Below are positions 42,900 through 52,305 of a stretch of DNA of 64,000 nucleotides, one piece after another. Position numbers and translations under genes: made by a program. Origin of the DNA: CAWUEZ02 sp963921355 (GTDB lineage: Bacteria; Pseudomonadota; Alphaproteobacteria; Thalassobaculales; Thalassobaculaceae); NCBI GenBank assembly GCA_963921355.3, contig OZ001190.1, positions 1,364,001 through 1,428,000 on the forward strand, given 5' to 3'. The notes beneath the pieces are model-generated. The model did not search any database. It had not been told where the DNA came from and worked only from the letters and a program-made list of their open reading frames with translations. Numbering within the stretch: the first letter of the stretch is position 1; every line of letters begins with the position of its first letter.

Positions 42900-43502
42900 A
42901 TGGCGACTTCGCTCGAGGGCAACAAGATCATCGCAGGGCTTCTATGCGCCGGGTTGCTGGCGATGGCCACCGGCAAGCTGGCGGACGCTTTGCGCAGCCC
43001 GACGGAGCTCAGCGAGAACGTCTACAAGATCGAAGTCGAGGACAGCGGGACGGCGGTCGCCGCGGCACCGGCCGGTCCGGCGCCGGTCGAACCGATCCTG
43101 GGCCTTCTGGCGAGCGCGGATGTCGGCGCCGGCGAAAGCGGAGCGAAGAAGTGCGCGGCGTGTCACAGCTTCGATGAGGGCGGCGCCAACAAGGTCGGGC
43201 CGAACCTCTGGAACATCGTCAACGCCGACAAGGGCTCGGTCGACGGCTATGCCTATTCCGACGCGATGGCCAGCTTCGACGATCCGAAGCAGTGGACCTA
43301 CAGCTCGCTGAACAAGTTCCTGCAGAAGCCGAAGGAATACATGCCGGGTACCAAGATGAACTACGCCGGCATCCGCAAGACCGGCGACCGCGCCGACATG
43401 GTGGCCTATCTCCGGAGCTTGAGTGGCTCACCGGCGCCGCTGCCGACGGATACGGAGATCCAGGCGGCACAGGAAGCCTACGATGCGGCGTCGGGCGGCT
43501 GA
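42900..43502 (+). CDS. Membrane-anchored cytochrome c (CycM-like)
   Basis: A 200-residue class I cytochrome c with an uncleaved N-terminal membrane anchor (NKIIAGLLCAGLLAMATGKL). Heme is bound by CAACH at residues 85-89, and the sixth ligand Met is in YMPGTKMNYAG. This matches the CycM/c552 type that carries electrons from the bc1 complex to cytochrome oxidase in alphaproteobacteria. ATG at 42900. The stop overlaps the start of the phosphatase gene (TGATG). Confidence 0.9.
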   Translation: MATSLEGNKIIAGLLCAGLLAMATGKLADALRSPTELSENVYKIEVEDSGTAVAAAPAGPAPVEPILGLLASADVGAGESGAKKCAACHSFDEGGANKVGPNLWNIVNADKGSVDGYAYSDAMASFDDPKQWTYSSLNKFLQKPKEYMPGTKMNYAGIRKTGDRADMVAYLRSLSGSPAPLPTDTEIQAAQEAYDAASGG

Positions 43503-44281
43503 TGTCCGCCCTCGCGCTGAGTGAGGCGTCGGCCTTCGCGGCCGAACTCGCCGACGCCGCTCGCCCGATCATTCGTGAGCATTTCCGCACCGGCTTAGTC
43601 GTCGACATCAAGGCCGACGACAGCCCGGTGACCGTGGCCGACCGCGGGGTCGAGGCGCGGCTGCGGGAACTCATCGAGGCGCGCTATCCCGACCACGGAA
43701 TCGCCGGTGAGGAGTTTGGCCCGAAGGCGCTTGACGCCGAGTATGTCTGGTCGCTGGACCCGATCGACGGCACCAAGGCCTTCATCACCGGCCGACCCAC
43801 CTTCGGAACCCTGATCGGTCTGCTGCAGCGCGGCCGTCCGATCCTTGGTCTGATCGACTGCCCGATCCTGGATGAGCGCTGGATCGGCGGGCCGGACCTG
43901 CCCACGACCTTGAATGGCGGGGCGCTGATGCCGCGGGCCGACAAGCCGCTGGAGAAAGCGATCCTGACCGCCACCTCGCCGGACATGTTCGACGCCAATG
44001 AAGCGCCCCTGTTCGGCGCGTTGAGAGACCGCGTCGGTCTGACCCTGTACAGCGGCGATTGCCATAATTTCGGTCTTCTGGCGCTCGGCACCATCGATCT
44101 GGTCGTCGAGTCCAGCCTCAGCGACTACGACTACCTGGCGCCTGCCGTGGTCATGATGGGGGCGGGCGGCGTGCTGACCGACTGGAGCGGGGCACCGGTG
44201 GCCCTGGGTTCGACCACCCGGATCGTCGCGGCCCGGGATGCGCGGCTGCATGCCGAAGCTGTGAACATCCTTAAGGGCTGA
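43502..44281 (+). CDS. hisN: Inositol monophosphatase family protein, probable histidinol-phosphatase HisN
   Basis: A 259-residue Mg-dependent phosphatase. Metal-binding motifs are visible: GEEFGP (Glu pair), the WSLDPIDGTKAFI signature, and the C-terminal SDYDYLAPAVVMMGAGG. Proteins of this exact type in alphaproteobacteria usually dephosphorylate histidinol phosphate in histidine synthesis; inositol or other phosphatase roles are possible. Translation is coupled to the cytochrome gene, a neighbour pairing also common in this group. Confidence 0.85.
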   Translation: MSALALSEASAFAAELADAARPIIREHFRTGLVVDIKADDSPVTVADRGVEARLRELIEARYPDHGIAGEEFGPKALDAEYVWSLDPIDGTKAFITGRPTFGTLIGLLQRGRPILGLIDCPILDERWIGGPDLPTTLNGGALMPRADKPLEKAILTATSPDMFDANEAPLFGALRDRVGLTLYSGDCHNFGLLALGTIDLVVESSLSDYDYLAPAVVMMGAGGVLTDWSGAPVALGSTTRIVAARDARLHAEAVNILKG

Positions 44282-44380
44282 GAGGGTCCCTCGATCTCGA
44301 TTTTTCCCGTTATGTCGCCATCTTTCGGTCACGACTCGGGTGTTTATCTGGCGCCCAGGATCGATAAGGGAGGAAGGCCG

Positions 44381-46240
44381 ATGACATTCGCCCGCCATTG
44401 CCTGAGTGCGGGAGCCGCACTTGCGCTTCTCGTGTCATCGGCCGCGGCCAGTCTCGCCGAGGAGTACACGGCTCCGAAGGTGCACGGCATCGCGATGTTC
44501 GATCAGCCGGAGTACGAGGCGGGATTCAACCATTTCAGCTACGTCAACCCGGACGCTCCGAAAGGCGGGGCGATCACCTTGGAGTCCGGTTCGGCGTTCG
44601 ACAGCTTTAATCCCTACATCCTGCGCGGCCGGCCGGCCCCCGGTCTCAGCATCCTCGCAGCCAACCTGATCGTGGAATCCCTTCTCGAACCGGGGGATGA
44701 CGAACCGTTTACCAAGTATGGCCGCCTCGCCGAGACCATCGAGTTTCCGGAAGACCGATCCTGGATCGCCTTCAACCTCAATCCGGCGGCGCGGTTCCAC
44801 GACGGTAGCCCGGTCACGGCCGAGGATGTCATCTGGTCCTTCAATACGCTGGTCGAGAAGGGCTCACCGCTCTACGCCTCCTACTGGGGCGATGTTCAGG
44901 AGGTCCGGGCGACCAGCGACCGCCGCGTGCTGTTCATCTTCAAGACCAACCAGAACAAGGAACTGCCCTTGATCCTGGGCCAGATCCCGGTGCTGTCGAA
45001 GGCGTTCTGGGAGGGCCGGGATTTCAGCGAACCGCTCAGCGAGCCGCCGCTCGGCTCCGGCCCGTATCGGGTGGAGAGCTTCGAGTTCGGCCGGCGGATC
45101 ACCTATGTGCGCGACGAGACTTACTGGGGCGCGGGCATCCCTGTGAACAAGGGCCGCTTCAACATCGACCGCATCACCTACGAGGTCTACCGCGACCGCG
45201 AGGTGGCGACCGAGGCCTTCAAGGCCGGGGCCTTCGACATTCGCCAGGAGAACTCGGCCAAGCGCTGGGCGACGGCGTTTGATTTCCCGGCCTCGCGCGA
45301 CGGCATCGTCGTGAAGGAGGAGATCCCGAACAACGCATCCGGCGGGTTACAGGGGTTCGTCTTCAACCTGCGCAAGCCGATCTTCCAGGATCGCGCGGTT
45401 CGCGAGGCGTTGAGCTACGCCTTCGACTTCGAGTGGACCAACAAGACGCTGATGTACGACGCCTATGCGCGGACCAACAGCTACTTCACCAACACTGGCC
45501 TCGCCTCGAGCGGCCTGCCGAGCGAGGCCGAACTGGCGCTGCTGGAGCCGCTCCGCGACCAGCTGCCGGAAGAGGTGTTCACGACGGAATTCAAGGCGCC
45601 CAGCACCGACGGTTCCGGCAACAACCGCCGCACGTTGCGCCAGGGGCTCCGACTGCTGCAGTCCGCCGGCTGGGAACTGCAGGACGGCGTGATGACCAAG
45701 GACGGTCTGAAGCTCGAGTTCGAGATCCTGCTGAGCCAGGCCGCCAGCGAGCGGCTGGTGCTGCCGTTCGTCGACAACCTGGCGAAGATCGGCGTCAAGG
45801 CGCAACCGCGGCTGGTCGACCCGGCGCAGTATCAGAACCGGATGCGGGACTTTGATTTCGATATGACCACCAGCGTCTTCGGCCAGTCGAACTCCCCCGG
45901 CAATGAGCAGTGGGAGTACTGGGGCTCGGAACTGGCCGACCGGCCGGGGTCACGGAATACCCCGGGCATCAAGGATCCGGCGATCGACGCGCTGATCGGC
46001 CATGTTGTGGCCGCCGACAGCCTGGCCGCTCAGAAGACTGCGACCATGGCCCTCGACCGGGCCCTGCTCTGGGGCCACTACGTGATCCCGCAGTTCCACA
46101 GCGCGTCCTTCCGTCTGGTCTACTGGGACAAGTTCGATCATCCCGAACGGGCGCCCAAATACGGCCTCGGGGTTCCCAGCACCTGGTGGGTGGATCCGGA
46201 GAAGGAAGCTGCCGTGCGCGCCTATCAGGGCAAACGGTGA
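44381..46240 (+). CDS. yejA: YejA-type peptide ABC transporter substrate-binding protein
   Basis: Family 5 periplasmic solute-binding protein of an oligopeptide importer. The 619-residue product starts with a signal peptide (MTFARHCLSAGAALALLVSS, cleavage near SLAEE) and has no lipobox. HGIAMFDQPEYEAGFNHFSYVNPD near the mature start and FNSFNPYILRG-like GSAFDSFNPYI are typical of YejA. ATG at 44381 with AGGGAGGAAGG upstream. First gene of yejABEF; in enterobacteria this system imports peptides such as microcin C. Confidence 0.91.
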   Translation: MTFARHCLSAGAALALLVSSAAASLAEEYTAPKVHGIAMFDQPEYEAGFNHFSYVNPDAPKGGAITLESGSAFDSFNPYILRGRPAPGLSILAANLIVESLLEPGDDEPFTKYGRLAETIEFPEDRSWIAFNLNPAARFHDGSPVTAEDVIWSFNTLVEKGSPLYASYWGDVQEVRATSDRRVLFIFKTNQNKELPLILGQIPVLSKAFWEGRDFSEPLSEPPLGSGPYRVESFEFGRRITYVRDETYWGAGIPVNKGRFNIDRITYEVYRDREVATEAFKAGAFDIRQENSAKRWATAFDFPASRDGIVVKEEIPNNASGGLQGFVFNLRKPIFQDRAVREALSYAFDFEWTNKTLMYDAYARTNSYFTNTGLASSGLPSEAELALLEPLRDQLPEEVFTTEFKAPSTDGSGNNRRTLRQGLRLLQSAGWELQDGVMTKDGLKLEFEILLSQAASERLVLPFVDNLAKIGVKAQPRLVDPAQYQNRMRDFDFDMTTSVFGQSNSPGNEQWEYWGSELADRPGSRNTPGIKDPAIDALIGHVVAADSLAAQKTATMALDRALLWGHYVIPQFHSASFRLVYWDKFDHPERAPKYGLGVPSTWWVDPEKEAAVRAYQGKR

Positions 46241-46286
46241 ACCGGCCCTGACCGACGTCGCATCGTAAACGGCCGGGTTTGTCTCC

Positions 46287-47375
46287 ATGACCGCCTATAT
46301 CCTGAAACGGCTGCTGCTGATCATCCCGACGCTGTTCGCCGTAATGGTGCTGAACTTCGTCATCATGCAGGCGGCACCTGGTGGGCCGATCGACCAGGCT
46401 ATCGCTCAGCTGCAGGGACAGGGCACCGACGCGACGGCGCGCGTCAGCGGCAATACCGGCGAGACGAGCACCAGTCCGACGAGTGGCGCGGACGCGACCC
46501 GGGCGGCGCGCGGCCTTGATCCCGAGTTGATCGAGCGGCTCGAGAAGCAGTTCGGCTTCGACAAGCCCATGCAAGAGAGATTCCTGCTCATGATGGCGAA
46601 CTTCGTGGTCTTCGACTTCGGGGAGAGCTTCTTCAAGAGCGGCTCGGTAATCGATCTCGTGCTGGACAAGATGCCGGTCTCGATCTCACTCGGGCTCTGG
46701 ACCATGCTGCTGGTCTACCTGATCTCGATTCCGCTCGGCATCCGCAAGGCGGTGCGCGACGGCAGTGCTTTCGACGTCTGGACAAGCGCCGTCATTATCA
46801 TCGGTTACGCGATCCCGGCCTTCCTGTTCGCGGTGTTGCTGATCGTGCTGTTCGCCGGCGGCAGCTACCTGCAGATTTTCCCCTTACGCGGCCTTGTCTC
46901 CTCGGATTGGGAAAGTCTGTCGCTCTGGGGCAAGGTCGTCGACTACCTCTGGCATCTCGTGCTGCCAGTTACGGCCATGGTGATCGGCGGGTTTGCTGGT
47001 CTGACCATGCTGACCAAGAACTCGTTCCTGGAAGAGATCAACAAACAATACGTCCTGACGGCCAAGGCCAAGGGGCTGGGTGAGCGCTCTGTGCTCTACG
47101 GCCACGTGTTTCGCAACGCCATGCTGATCGTGATTGCCGGCTTTCCCGGGGCCTTCGTCGGGGTGCTGTTTACCGGGGCGTTCTTGATCGAAATCATCTT
47201 CTCCCTCGACGGGCTCGGACTGCTCGGCTTCGAAGCGATCATCAGCCGCGATTTCCCGGTCATCTTCGGAACCGTGTACATGTTCACCCTTTTGGCGCTG
47301 GTGCTGAATTTAGTCGGCGACGTCATGTACGTGGTGATCGACCCCCGGATCGACTTCGAGAGACGACCGGGATGA
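46287..47375 (+). CDS. yejB: YejB-type peptide ABC transporter permease
   Basis: Inner-membrane permease with about six helices, 362 residues. N-terminal MTAYILKRLLLIIPTLFAVM and the large periplasmic loop after the first helix are typical. The EAA loop that meets the ATPase is near KAKGLGERSVLYGHVFRNAM. A Ser/Thr/Gly-rich spacer (about residues 50-75) lies in the loop. Ends overlap yejE by 4 bases. Confidence 0.92.
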   Translation: MTAYILKRLLLIIPTLFAVMVLNFVIMQAAPGGPIDQAIAQLQGQGTDATARVSGNTGETSTSPTSGADATRAARGLDPELIERLEKQFGFDKPMQERFLLMMANFVVFDFGESFFKSGSVIDLVLDKMPVSISLGLWTMLLVYLISIPLGIRKAVRDGSAFDVWTSAVIIIGYAIPAFLFAVLLIVLFAGGSYLQIFPLRGLVSSDWESLSLWGKVVDYLWHLVLPVTAMVIGGFAGLTMLTKNSFLEEINKQYVLTAKAKGLGERSVLYGHVFRNAMLIVIAGFPGAFVGVLFTGAFLIEIIFSLDGLGLLGFEAIISRDFPVIFGTVYMFTLLALVLNLVGDVMYVVIDPRIDFERRPG

Positions 47376-48457
47376 GCGTTGCGCCAGACCATTTCACTCA
47401 TGAGGCGGGATCCCGACGGGTCCTTGGCATTTCTGTTTCGCCTCTGAACCAGCGACGCTGGCAGAACTTCAAGCGCAATCGGCGGGGCTACTGGAGCCTG
47501 TGGGTCTTCCTGGCCTTGTTCGGCTTTAGTCTGTTCGCCGAGGTGATTGCCAACGACAAGCCGATTCTCGTCGTCTACGACGGCGGCCTCTACGTTCCGG
47601 TCGCCATGGCCTATCCCGAGACCACCTTCGGTGGAGACTTCCCGACCGAGGCCGATTACCGCGATCCGTTCGTCATGGAATTGATCGAGGAGAAGGGCTT
47701 TGCCGTCTGGCCGCTTATTCCCTATTCCTTTGACACGATCGACGCGGAACTGGACCGTCCGGCGCCGTCGCCGCCCGATGACCGTCACTGGTTGGGCACC
47801 GACGACCAGGCGCGCGATGTCCTTGCGCGGGTCATCTACGGGTTCCGGATCTCAGTGATCTTCGGCCTGATCCTCACGCTTGGCGCTGCCGTTATTGGCG
47901 TTACGTCCGGCGCCGTTCAGGGCTTCTACGGTGGGATGACAGACCTGATCTTCCAGCGCGTCATCGAGATCTGGAGCGGCCTTCCCATGCTCTTTATCTT
48001 GATCATCTTCTCGGCCTTGATCGTGCCGGGTTTCTGGACGCTTCTAGGGCTGTTGCTGCTGTTCCAATGGACCAGCCTGGTCGGTGTGGTGCGTGCGGAG
48101 TTTCTGCGGGCGCGGAACTTCGACTATGTGCGCGCCGCCCGGGCGCTGGGCGTGTCCGATGGGACCATCATGTTCCGCCATGTGCTGCCGAACGCCATGG
48201 TGGCCACTCTGACCTTCCTGCCGTTCATCTTGAACACGTCAATCACGGCGCTAACGAGCCTCGATTTCCTCGGCTTCGGTCTGCCGCCGGGATCGCCGTC
48301 ACTCGGCGAGTTGCTGAACCAGGGCAAGAACAACCTGCAGGCCCCATGGCTCGGTCTCACCTCGTTCTTCACGCTGGCGATCATGCTGAGCCTGCTGATC
48401 TTCATCGGCGAGGCAGTGCGCGACGCCTTCGATCCACGAAAGACCTTCGTCGAATGA
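47372..48457 (+). CDS. yejE: YejE-type peptide ABC transporter permease
   Basis: Second permease, 361 residues, about six helices. Starts with a cytoplasmic segment (SPLNQRRWQNFKRNRRGYWSL in part), then the first helix VFLALFGFSLFAEVIAN and a long periplasmic loop with HWLGTDDQARDVLARVIYGF, which is the family hallmark. EAA loop at AARALGVSDGTIMFRHVLPN. Its end overlaps yejF by 4 bases (ATGA). Confidence 0.92.
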   Translation: MSVAPDHFTHEAGSRRVLGISVSPLNQRRWQNFKRNRRGYWSLWVFLALFGFSLFAEVIANDKPILVVYDGGLYVPVAMAYPETTFGGDFPTEADYRDPFVMELIEEKGFAVWPLIPYSFDTIDAELDRPAPSPPDDRHWLGTDDQARDVLARVIYGFRISVIFGLILTLGAAVIGVTSGAVQGFYGGMTDLIFQRVIEIWSGLPMLFILIIFSALIVPGFWTLLGLLLLFQWTSLVGVVRAEFLRARNFDYVRAARALGVSDGTIMFRHVLPNAMVATLTFLPFILNTSITALTSLDFLGFGLPPGSPSLGELLNQGKNNLQAPWLGLTSFFTLAIMLSLLIFIGEAVRDAFDPRKTFVE

Positions 48458-50085
48458 CCGGCCTGCTCGAGATCCGCGACCTGTCCGTGCGGTTCGGGCG
48501 TTCCGAACCGGCGGTCCGGGGTGTGTCCCTGACGGTCGAGAAGGGCGAGACCGTCGCCCTGGTCGGAGAGTCCGGGTCCGGGAAATCGGTGACCGCCCTG
48601 TCGGTGCTGCAGCTGCTGCCCTATCCGCTGGCCCAGCACGACTCTGCTTCCAGCATCACCTGGAAAGGTCAGGAGATGGTCGGGGCGGACGAGCGGACCC
48701 TGATGGCCATCCGCGGCGACGAGGTCGCGATGATCTTCCAGGAGCCGATGACCTCGCTCAACCCGCTGCACTCGGTGGAAAAGCAGATCGGCGAGATCCT
48801 GGCGCTGCACAAAGGCGTAACGGGTGAGCCGGCCCGGCGGCGGACCCTCGAACTGCTGGATCTGGTCGGGATCCGCGATCCCGAGCAGCGGCTGACCTCC
48901 TATCCGCATCAGCTCTCCGGCGGTCAGCGCCAGCGCGTCATGATCGCCATGGCGTTGGCCAACGAGCCGGATCTGCTGATCGCTGATGAGCCGACCACCG
49001 CCCTCGACGTGACCATCCAGGCCCAGATCCTCGAACTGCTCGATCGGCTGCGCCGGGATCTCGGCATGGCGATGCTGTTGATCACCCATGACCTCGGCAT
49101 CGTGCGCAAGGTGGCGGACCGGGTCTGCGTGATGACCGACGGCGAGATCGTTGAGCAGGAGACCACCGAGCGCCTGTTCGCCGACCCGCGGCATCCCTAT
49201 ACCCGCAAGCTGCTGGCGGCCGAGCCCAAGGGCCAGCCGGATCCTGTCGACGAGCGGTCGTCCACGGTGCTCAAGGCGTCCGACGTGCGGGTCTGGTTCC
49301 CGATCCAACGGGGTTTCCTGAAGCGCACGGTCGGCCACGTCAAAGCGGTCGACGGTGTCACCGTCAGCGTCAAGGAGGGCGAGACCGTCGGCATTGTCGG
49401 CGAGTCCGGTTCCGGCAAGACGACCCTGGCGCTCGCACTCCTGCGCCTGCAGTCCTGTACCGGGCGGGTTACCTTCCTCGACCACGAGGTCCAGGGCCTG
49501 TCGACCCGCGATCTGCGCACGCTCCGCCGCGACATGCAGATCGTCTTCCAGGACCCGTTCGCCAGCCTGTCGCCGCGCCTGTCGATCGCCGAGATCGTCG
49601 GCGAGGGGCTCGGCGTCCACAACCCGGCGGAGCTCGGCTTGCCCACCGAGGCGGACAGGGACCGCCGGATCGACGAAGTGCTGCGGGAGGTCGGGCTCGA
49701 CCCGTCGATGCGCGACCGCTACCCGCACGAGTTTTCCGGCGGTCAGCGCCAGCGTATTTCGATCGCCAGGGCCATGGTGCTGCGCCCGCGGCTGGTGGTT
49801 CTGGATGAGCCGACCTCCGCCCTCGACACGAGTGTGCAGGCCCAGATCGTCGACCTGCTGCGCGACCTGCAGCAGGCGCACCGGCTCGCCTATCTGTTCA
49901 TCAGTCACGACCTCAAGGTCGTGCGCGCCCTGTCGCACCGGGTGTTCGTCATGCGCGACGGCGTGGTGGTCGAGCACGGGGCGGTCGAGGAGGTCATGGA
50001 CCGGCCGCGCCAGCCCTACACCAGGGCCCTGATGGCGGCCGCCTTCGATCTGGAAGCGAGCGAGGAGGGCGTGGTAAGCACGTGA
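48454..50085 (+). CDS. yejF: YejF-type peptide ABC transporter, double ATPase
   Basis: A 543-residue protein with two fused ABC ATPase domains that power the YejBE permease. Domain 1 has Walker A GESGSGKSV, signature LSGGQRQRV and Walker B LLIADEPTTALD; domain 2 has Walker A GESGSGKTT, signature FSGGQRQRI and Walker B LVVLDEPTSALD. Translation is coupled to yejE. After the stop is a small hairpin GACGCG/CGCGTC (50084-50098). Confidence 0.94.
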   Translation: MTGLLEIRDLSVRFGRSEPAVRGVSLTVEKGETVALVGESGSGKSVTALSVLQLLPYPLAQHDSASSITWKGQEMVGADERTLMAIRGDEVAMIFQEPMTSLNPLHSVEKQIGEILALHKGVTGEPARRRTLELLDLVGIRDPEQRLTSYPHQLSGGQRQRVMIAMALANEPDLLIADEPTTALDVTIQAQILELLDRLRRDLGMAMLLITHDLGIVRKVADRVCVMTDGEIVEQETTERLFADPRHPYTRKLLAAEPKGQPDPVDERSSTVLKASDVRVWFPIQRGFLKRTVGHVKAVDGVTVSVKEGETVGIVGESGSGKTTLALALLRLQSCTGRVTFLDHEVQGLSTRDLRTLRRDMQIVFQDPFASLSPRLSIAEIVGEGLGVHNPAELGLPTEADRDRRIDEVLREVGLDPSMRDRYPHEFSGGQRQRISIARAMVLRPRLVVLDEPTSALDTSVQAQIVDLLRDLQQAHRLAYLFISHDLKVVRALSHRVFVMRDGVVVEHGAVEEVMDRPRQPYTRALMAAAFDLEASEEGVVST

Positions 50086-50122
50086 CGCGTTTCGCGTCTT
50101 CACCTCCATCCACGGACCTGCC

Positions 50123-51055
50123 ATGCCCGCCGTCCTGTTTCGCAGCGACAACGACAGCCCCGACGAGTGGCGCGATGCGCTGAGCCGTCGGATCCCCGAC
50201 CTCGACTTCCGGGTCTGGCCCGATGTCGGGAACCCGGAAGAGATCGGTTTCGCCCTGGTCTGGAAACTGCCGGCCGGCGCGTTGAAGGGTCTGCCGAACC
50301 TGAAGGCGGTCTGTTCGCTCGGCCAGGGGGTCGACCATCTGTTCGCCGATCCGGATCTGCCCGACGGGCCGGAAATCCTGCGCATCGTCGATCCCTGGAT
50401 GGGGCAGGCGATGGCCGAATGGGTGCTGCTGCAGGTGCTGCGGTTCCACCGCCAGGGCCCCGACTATGAGCAGTTCCAGCGCGAGGGCCGCTGGGTGAAG
50501 CTGCCGGCCCCGGAGACCTCGGCCCGGCGGGTCGGCATCCTCGGGATGGGTGCTCTCGGGGCCGAGGCGGCGACCACCATCGCCCGGCTCGGCTTCGATA
50601 CCGCCGGCTGGTCGCGGACGGCCAAGACCATCGACGGGGTGACCAGTTTCGCCGGGTCCGAGCAGTTCGACGCCTTCCTGGCGCGCACCGACATCCTGTG
50701 CTGCCTGCTGCCGCTGACGCCCGAGACCACCGACATCATCAACGCCGAGACCCTGGCCAAGCTGCCCGAGGGGGCCTTCGTGGTGAATTCCGGTCGCGGC
50801 GCCCAACTGGTCGAGGAAGACCTGCTGGCGGCCCTCGACAGCGGTCACATCGCCGGCGCGGCCCTCGACGTGTTCCGCACCGAGCCGCTGCCCGAGGGTC
50901 ACCCGTTCTGGACCCACCCGAAGGTCCAGGTCTGGCCGCATGTCTCGGCCCAGACCAACGCCGAGAGCGGCGCCGACCAGGTGGCGGAGAACATCCGCCG
51001 GGTGTTCGCCGGCGAGGCGCCGTTCAACACGGTTAGCCGCGAGCGACGCTACTGA
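50123..51055 (+). CDS. D-2-hydroxyacid dehydrogenase, GhrA-like (first of a pair)
   Basis: NAD(P)-dependent dehydrogenase of the glyoxylate/hydroxypyruvate reductase A type, 310 residues. The dinucleotide motif is GILGMGALGAEAA, the catalytic Arg is in VNSGRGAQLVE, Glu in FRTEPLPEGHPFW and His in VWPHVSA. It starts 37 bases after yejF and runs into the next gene with the arrangement TGATG, so all are likely co-transcribed with the importer. The substrate is uncertain. Confidence 0.88.
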   Translation: MPAVLFRSDNDSPDEWRDALSRRIPDLDFRVWPDVGNPEEIGFALVWKLPAGALKGLPNLKAVCSLGQGVDHLFADPDLPDGPEILRIVDPWMGQAMAEWVLLQVLRFHRQGPDYEQFQREGRWVKLPAPETSARRVGILGMGALGAEAATTIARLGFDTAGWSRTAKTIDGVTSFAGSEQFDAFLARTDILCCLLPLTPETTDIINAETLAKLPEGAFVVNSGRGAQLVEEDLLAALDSGHIAGAALDVFRTEPLPEGHPFWTHPKVQVWPHVSAQTNAESGADQVAENIRRVFAGEAPFNTVSRERRY

Positions 51056-52002
51056 TGGCGGCGGCGGTTGGCCCGATCGTCCTGGTGCACAGCGAGGGCG
51101 ATGGCGGGGAGCCCTGGATCGAGGCGCTGAAAGCTGAGATGCCTGGGATCGACGCCCGGGTGCCGGCGGCGATCGACGACCGCAGCCGGGTCGACATCGC
51201 CATCACCTGGCAGCTGCCCCACGGGCAGTACGCCACCTATCCGAACCTGGCGCTGATCCAGTCGATCTGCGCCGGTGTCGATCACGTGCTGGAAGATCAC
51301 GAGCGGCCGGTCCATGTGCCGATCGCCCGGGTGGTCGACCCGTTCATGGGCCGCGCGATGACCCACCACATCGTGCTGCAGATCCTGCGCTGGCATCGTC
51401 AGCTCGACCGGTTCGAGGGCAACCGCCCGGAGCGCATCTGGCCGCCGAGCTTCGCCTTCGATGCCGACGCCCTGCAGGTCGCGGTCCTCGGGCTCGGCCA
51501 TCTCGGCACCCATCTCGCCCGAGCGCTCCAGGCCCTGGGAATCGCTGTTGCCGGATGGTCCCGCAGCCCGAAATCGGTGGATGGGATCGAGGTCTCACAC
51601 GGTGCCGATGGGCTCGACGGGCTGCTGCGACGCTCCAACGTCGTGGTCTGTCTGCTGCCGCTGACCACCGAAACCGAGGGGATTCTGAGTGCGGAGACCT
51701 TCGCCAAGATGCCGCCGGGCGGGCTCATCGTGAATGTCGGGCGCGGCGGGCATCTGGTGGAGAGCGATCTGCTGTCGGCCCTCGATACGGGACAGGTGTC
51801 GGCCGCCGCCCTGGACGTCTTCCAGGCCGAGCCGCTGCCCGCCGACCATCCGTTCTGGGACGACCGCCGGATCTACCTGACGCCGCACATCGCCAGCGAG
51901 GTCAACAAGGCGACCGCCGCCCGGGTGTTCGCCGACAACATCGCCCGCCTGCGCCTCGGCGAGCCGCCGACCGGGCTCGTGGACCTGAACCGGGGGTATT
52001 GA
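51055..52002 (+). CDS. D-2-hydroxyacid dehydrogenase, GhrA-like (second of a pair)
   Basis: A 315-residue paralogue of the preceding gene, with AVLGLGHLGTHLARAL as the nucleotide motif, the catalytic Arg in VNVGRGGHLVE, the Glu in FQAEPLPADHPFW and the His in YLTPHIAS. The two share length and landmarks but differ at many positions, so the duplication is old. Shares one base with the first gene (TGATG). Confidence 0.88.
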   Translation: MAAAVGPIVLVHSEGDGGEPWIEALKAEMPGIDARVPAAIDDRSRVDIAITWQLPHGQYATYPNLALIQSICAGVDHVLEDHERPVHVPIARVVDPFMGRAMTHHIVLQILRWHRQLDRFEGNRPERIWPPSFAFDADALQVAVLGLGHLGTHLARALQALGIAVAGWSRSPKSVDGIEVSHGADGLDGLLRRSNVVVCLLPLTTETEGILSAETFAKMPPGGLIVNVGRGGHLVESDLLSALDTGQVSAAALDVFQAEPLPADHPFWDDRRIYLTPHIASEVNKATAARVFADNIARLRLGEPPTGLVDLNRGY

Positions 52003-52023
52003 GGAAACCTAAGCTCCTTCCCG

Positions 52024-52287
52024 CCCCGGATTTAATCCGGGGTTGCGCCGGGACCTAGACCGGGACCGTGCCGGAACGCCTAGGTCGATCTGGACGCCGT
52101 CTCAGCGAATTCACCCCTGGGTCCCGGCGCAGGGCCGGGAAGTGAGGTTTGGTGAGGCTACGGTTCCGCCTGGAGCGATTCATGGGCCGCAGGCATGGGT
52201 CCCGGATCAAGTCCAGGACCGCGGTCGGATTTTGACCAAGAGCACCGATCAATCGTGGTCCCAAACTTGATCCAGGACCCATGCCTG
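52024..52287. repeat. Cluster of palindromic repeats between converging genes
   Basis: The 303-base gap 52003-52305 holds no gene. It contains the palindrome CCCCGGATTTAATCCGGGG (52024-52042), a stem GACCTAG/CTAGGTC (52052 and 52080) and a large inverted repeat: 52190-52220 (begins CAGGCATGGGTCC) pairs with 52257-52287 (ends GGACCCATGCCTG) at 27 of 31 positions around a 36-base loop. Same family as the palindromes at 40935-41039. Confidence 0.75.
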
Positions 52288-52305
52288 AGAGTTCGACGAG
52301 GACCC

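Noticed and set aside
48124..50385. Open frame of 753 codons on the minus strand opposite yejE-yejF
   Set aside because: Shadow of the ABC transporter genes; composition is Arg/Gly/Asp-rich noise without motifs.
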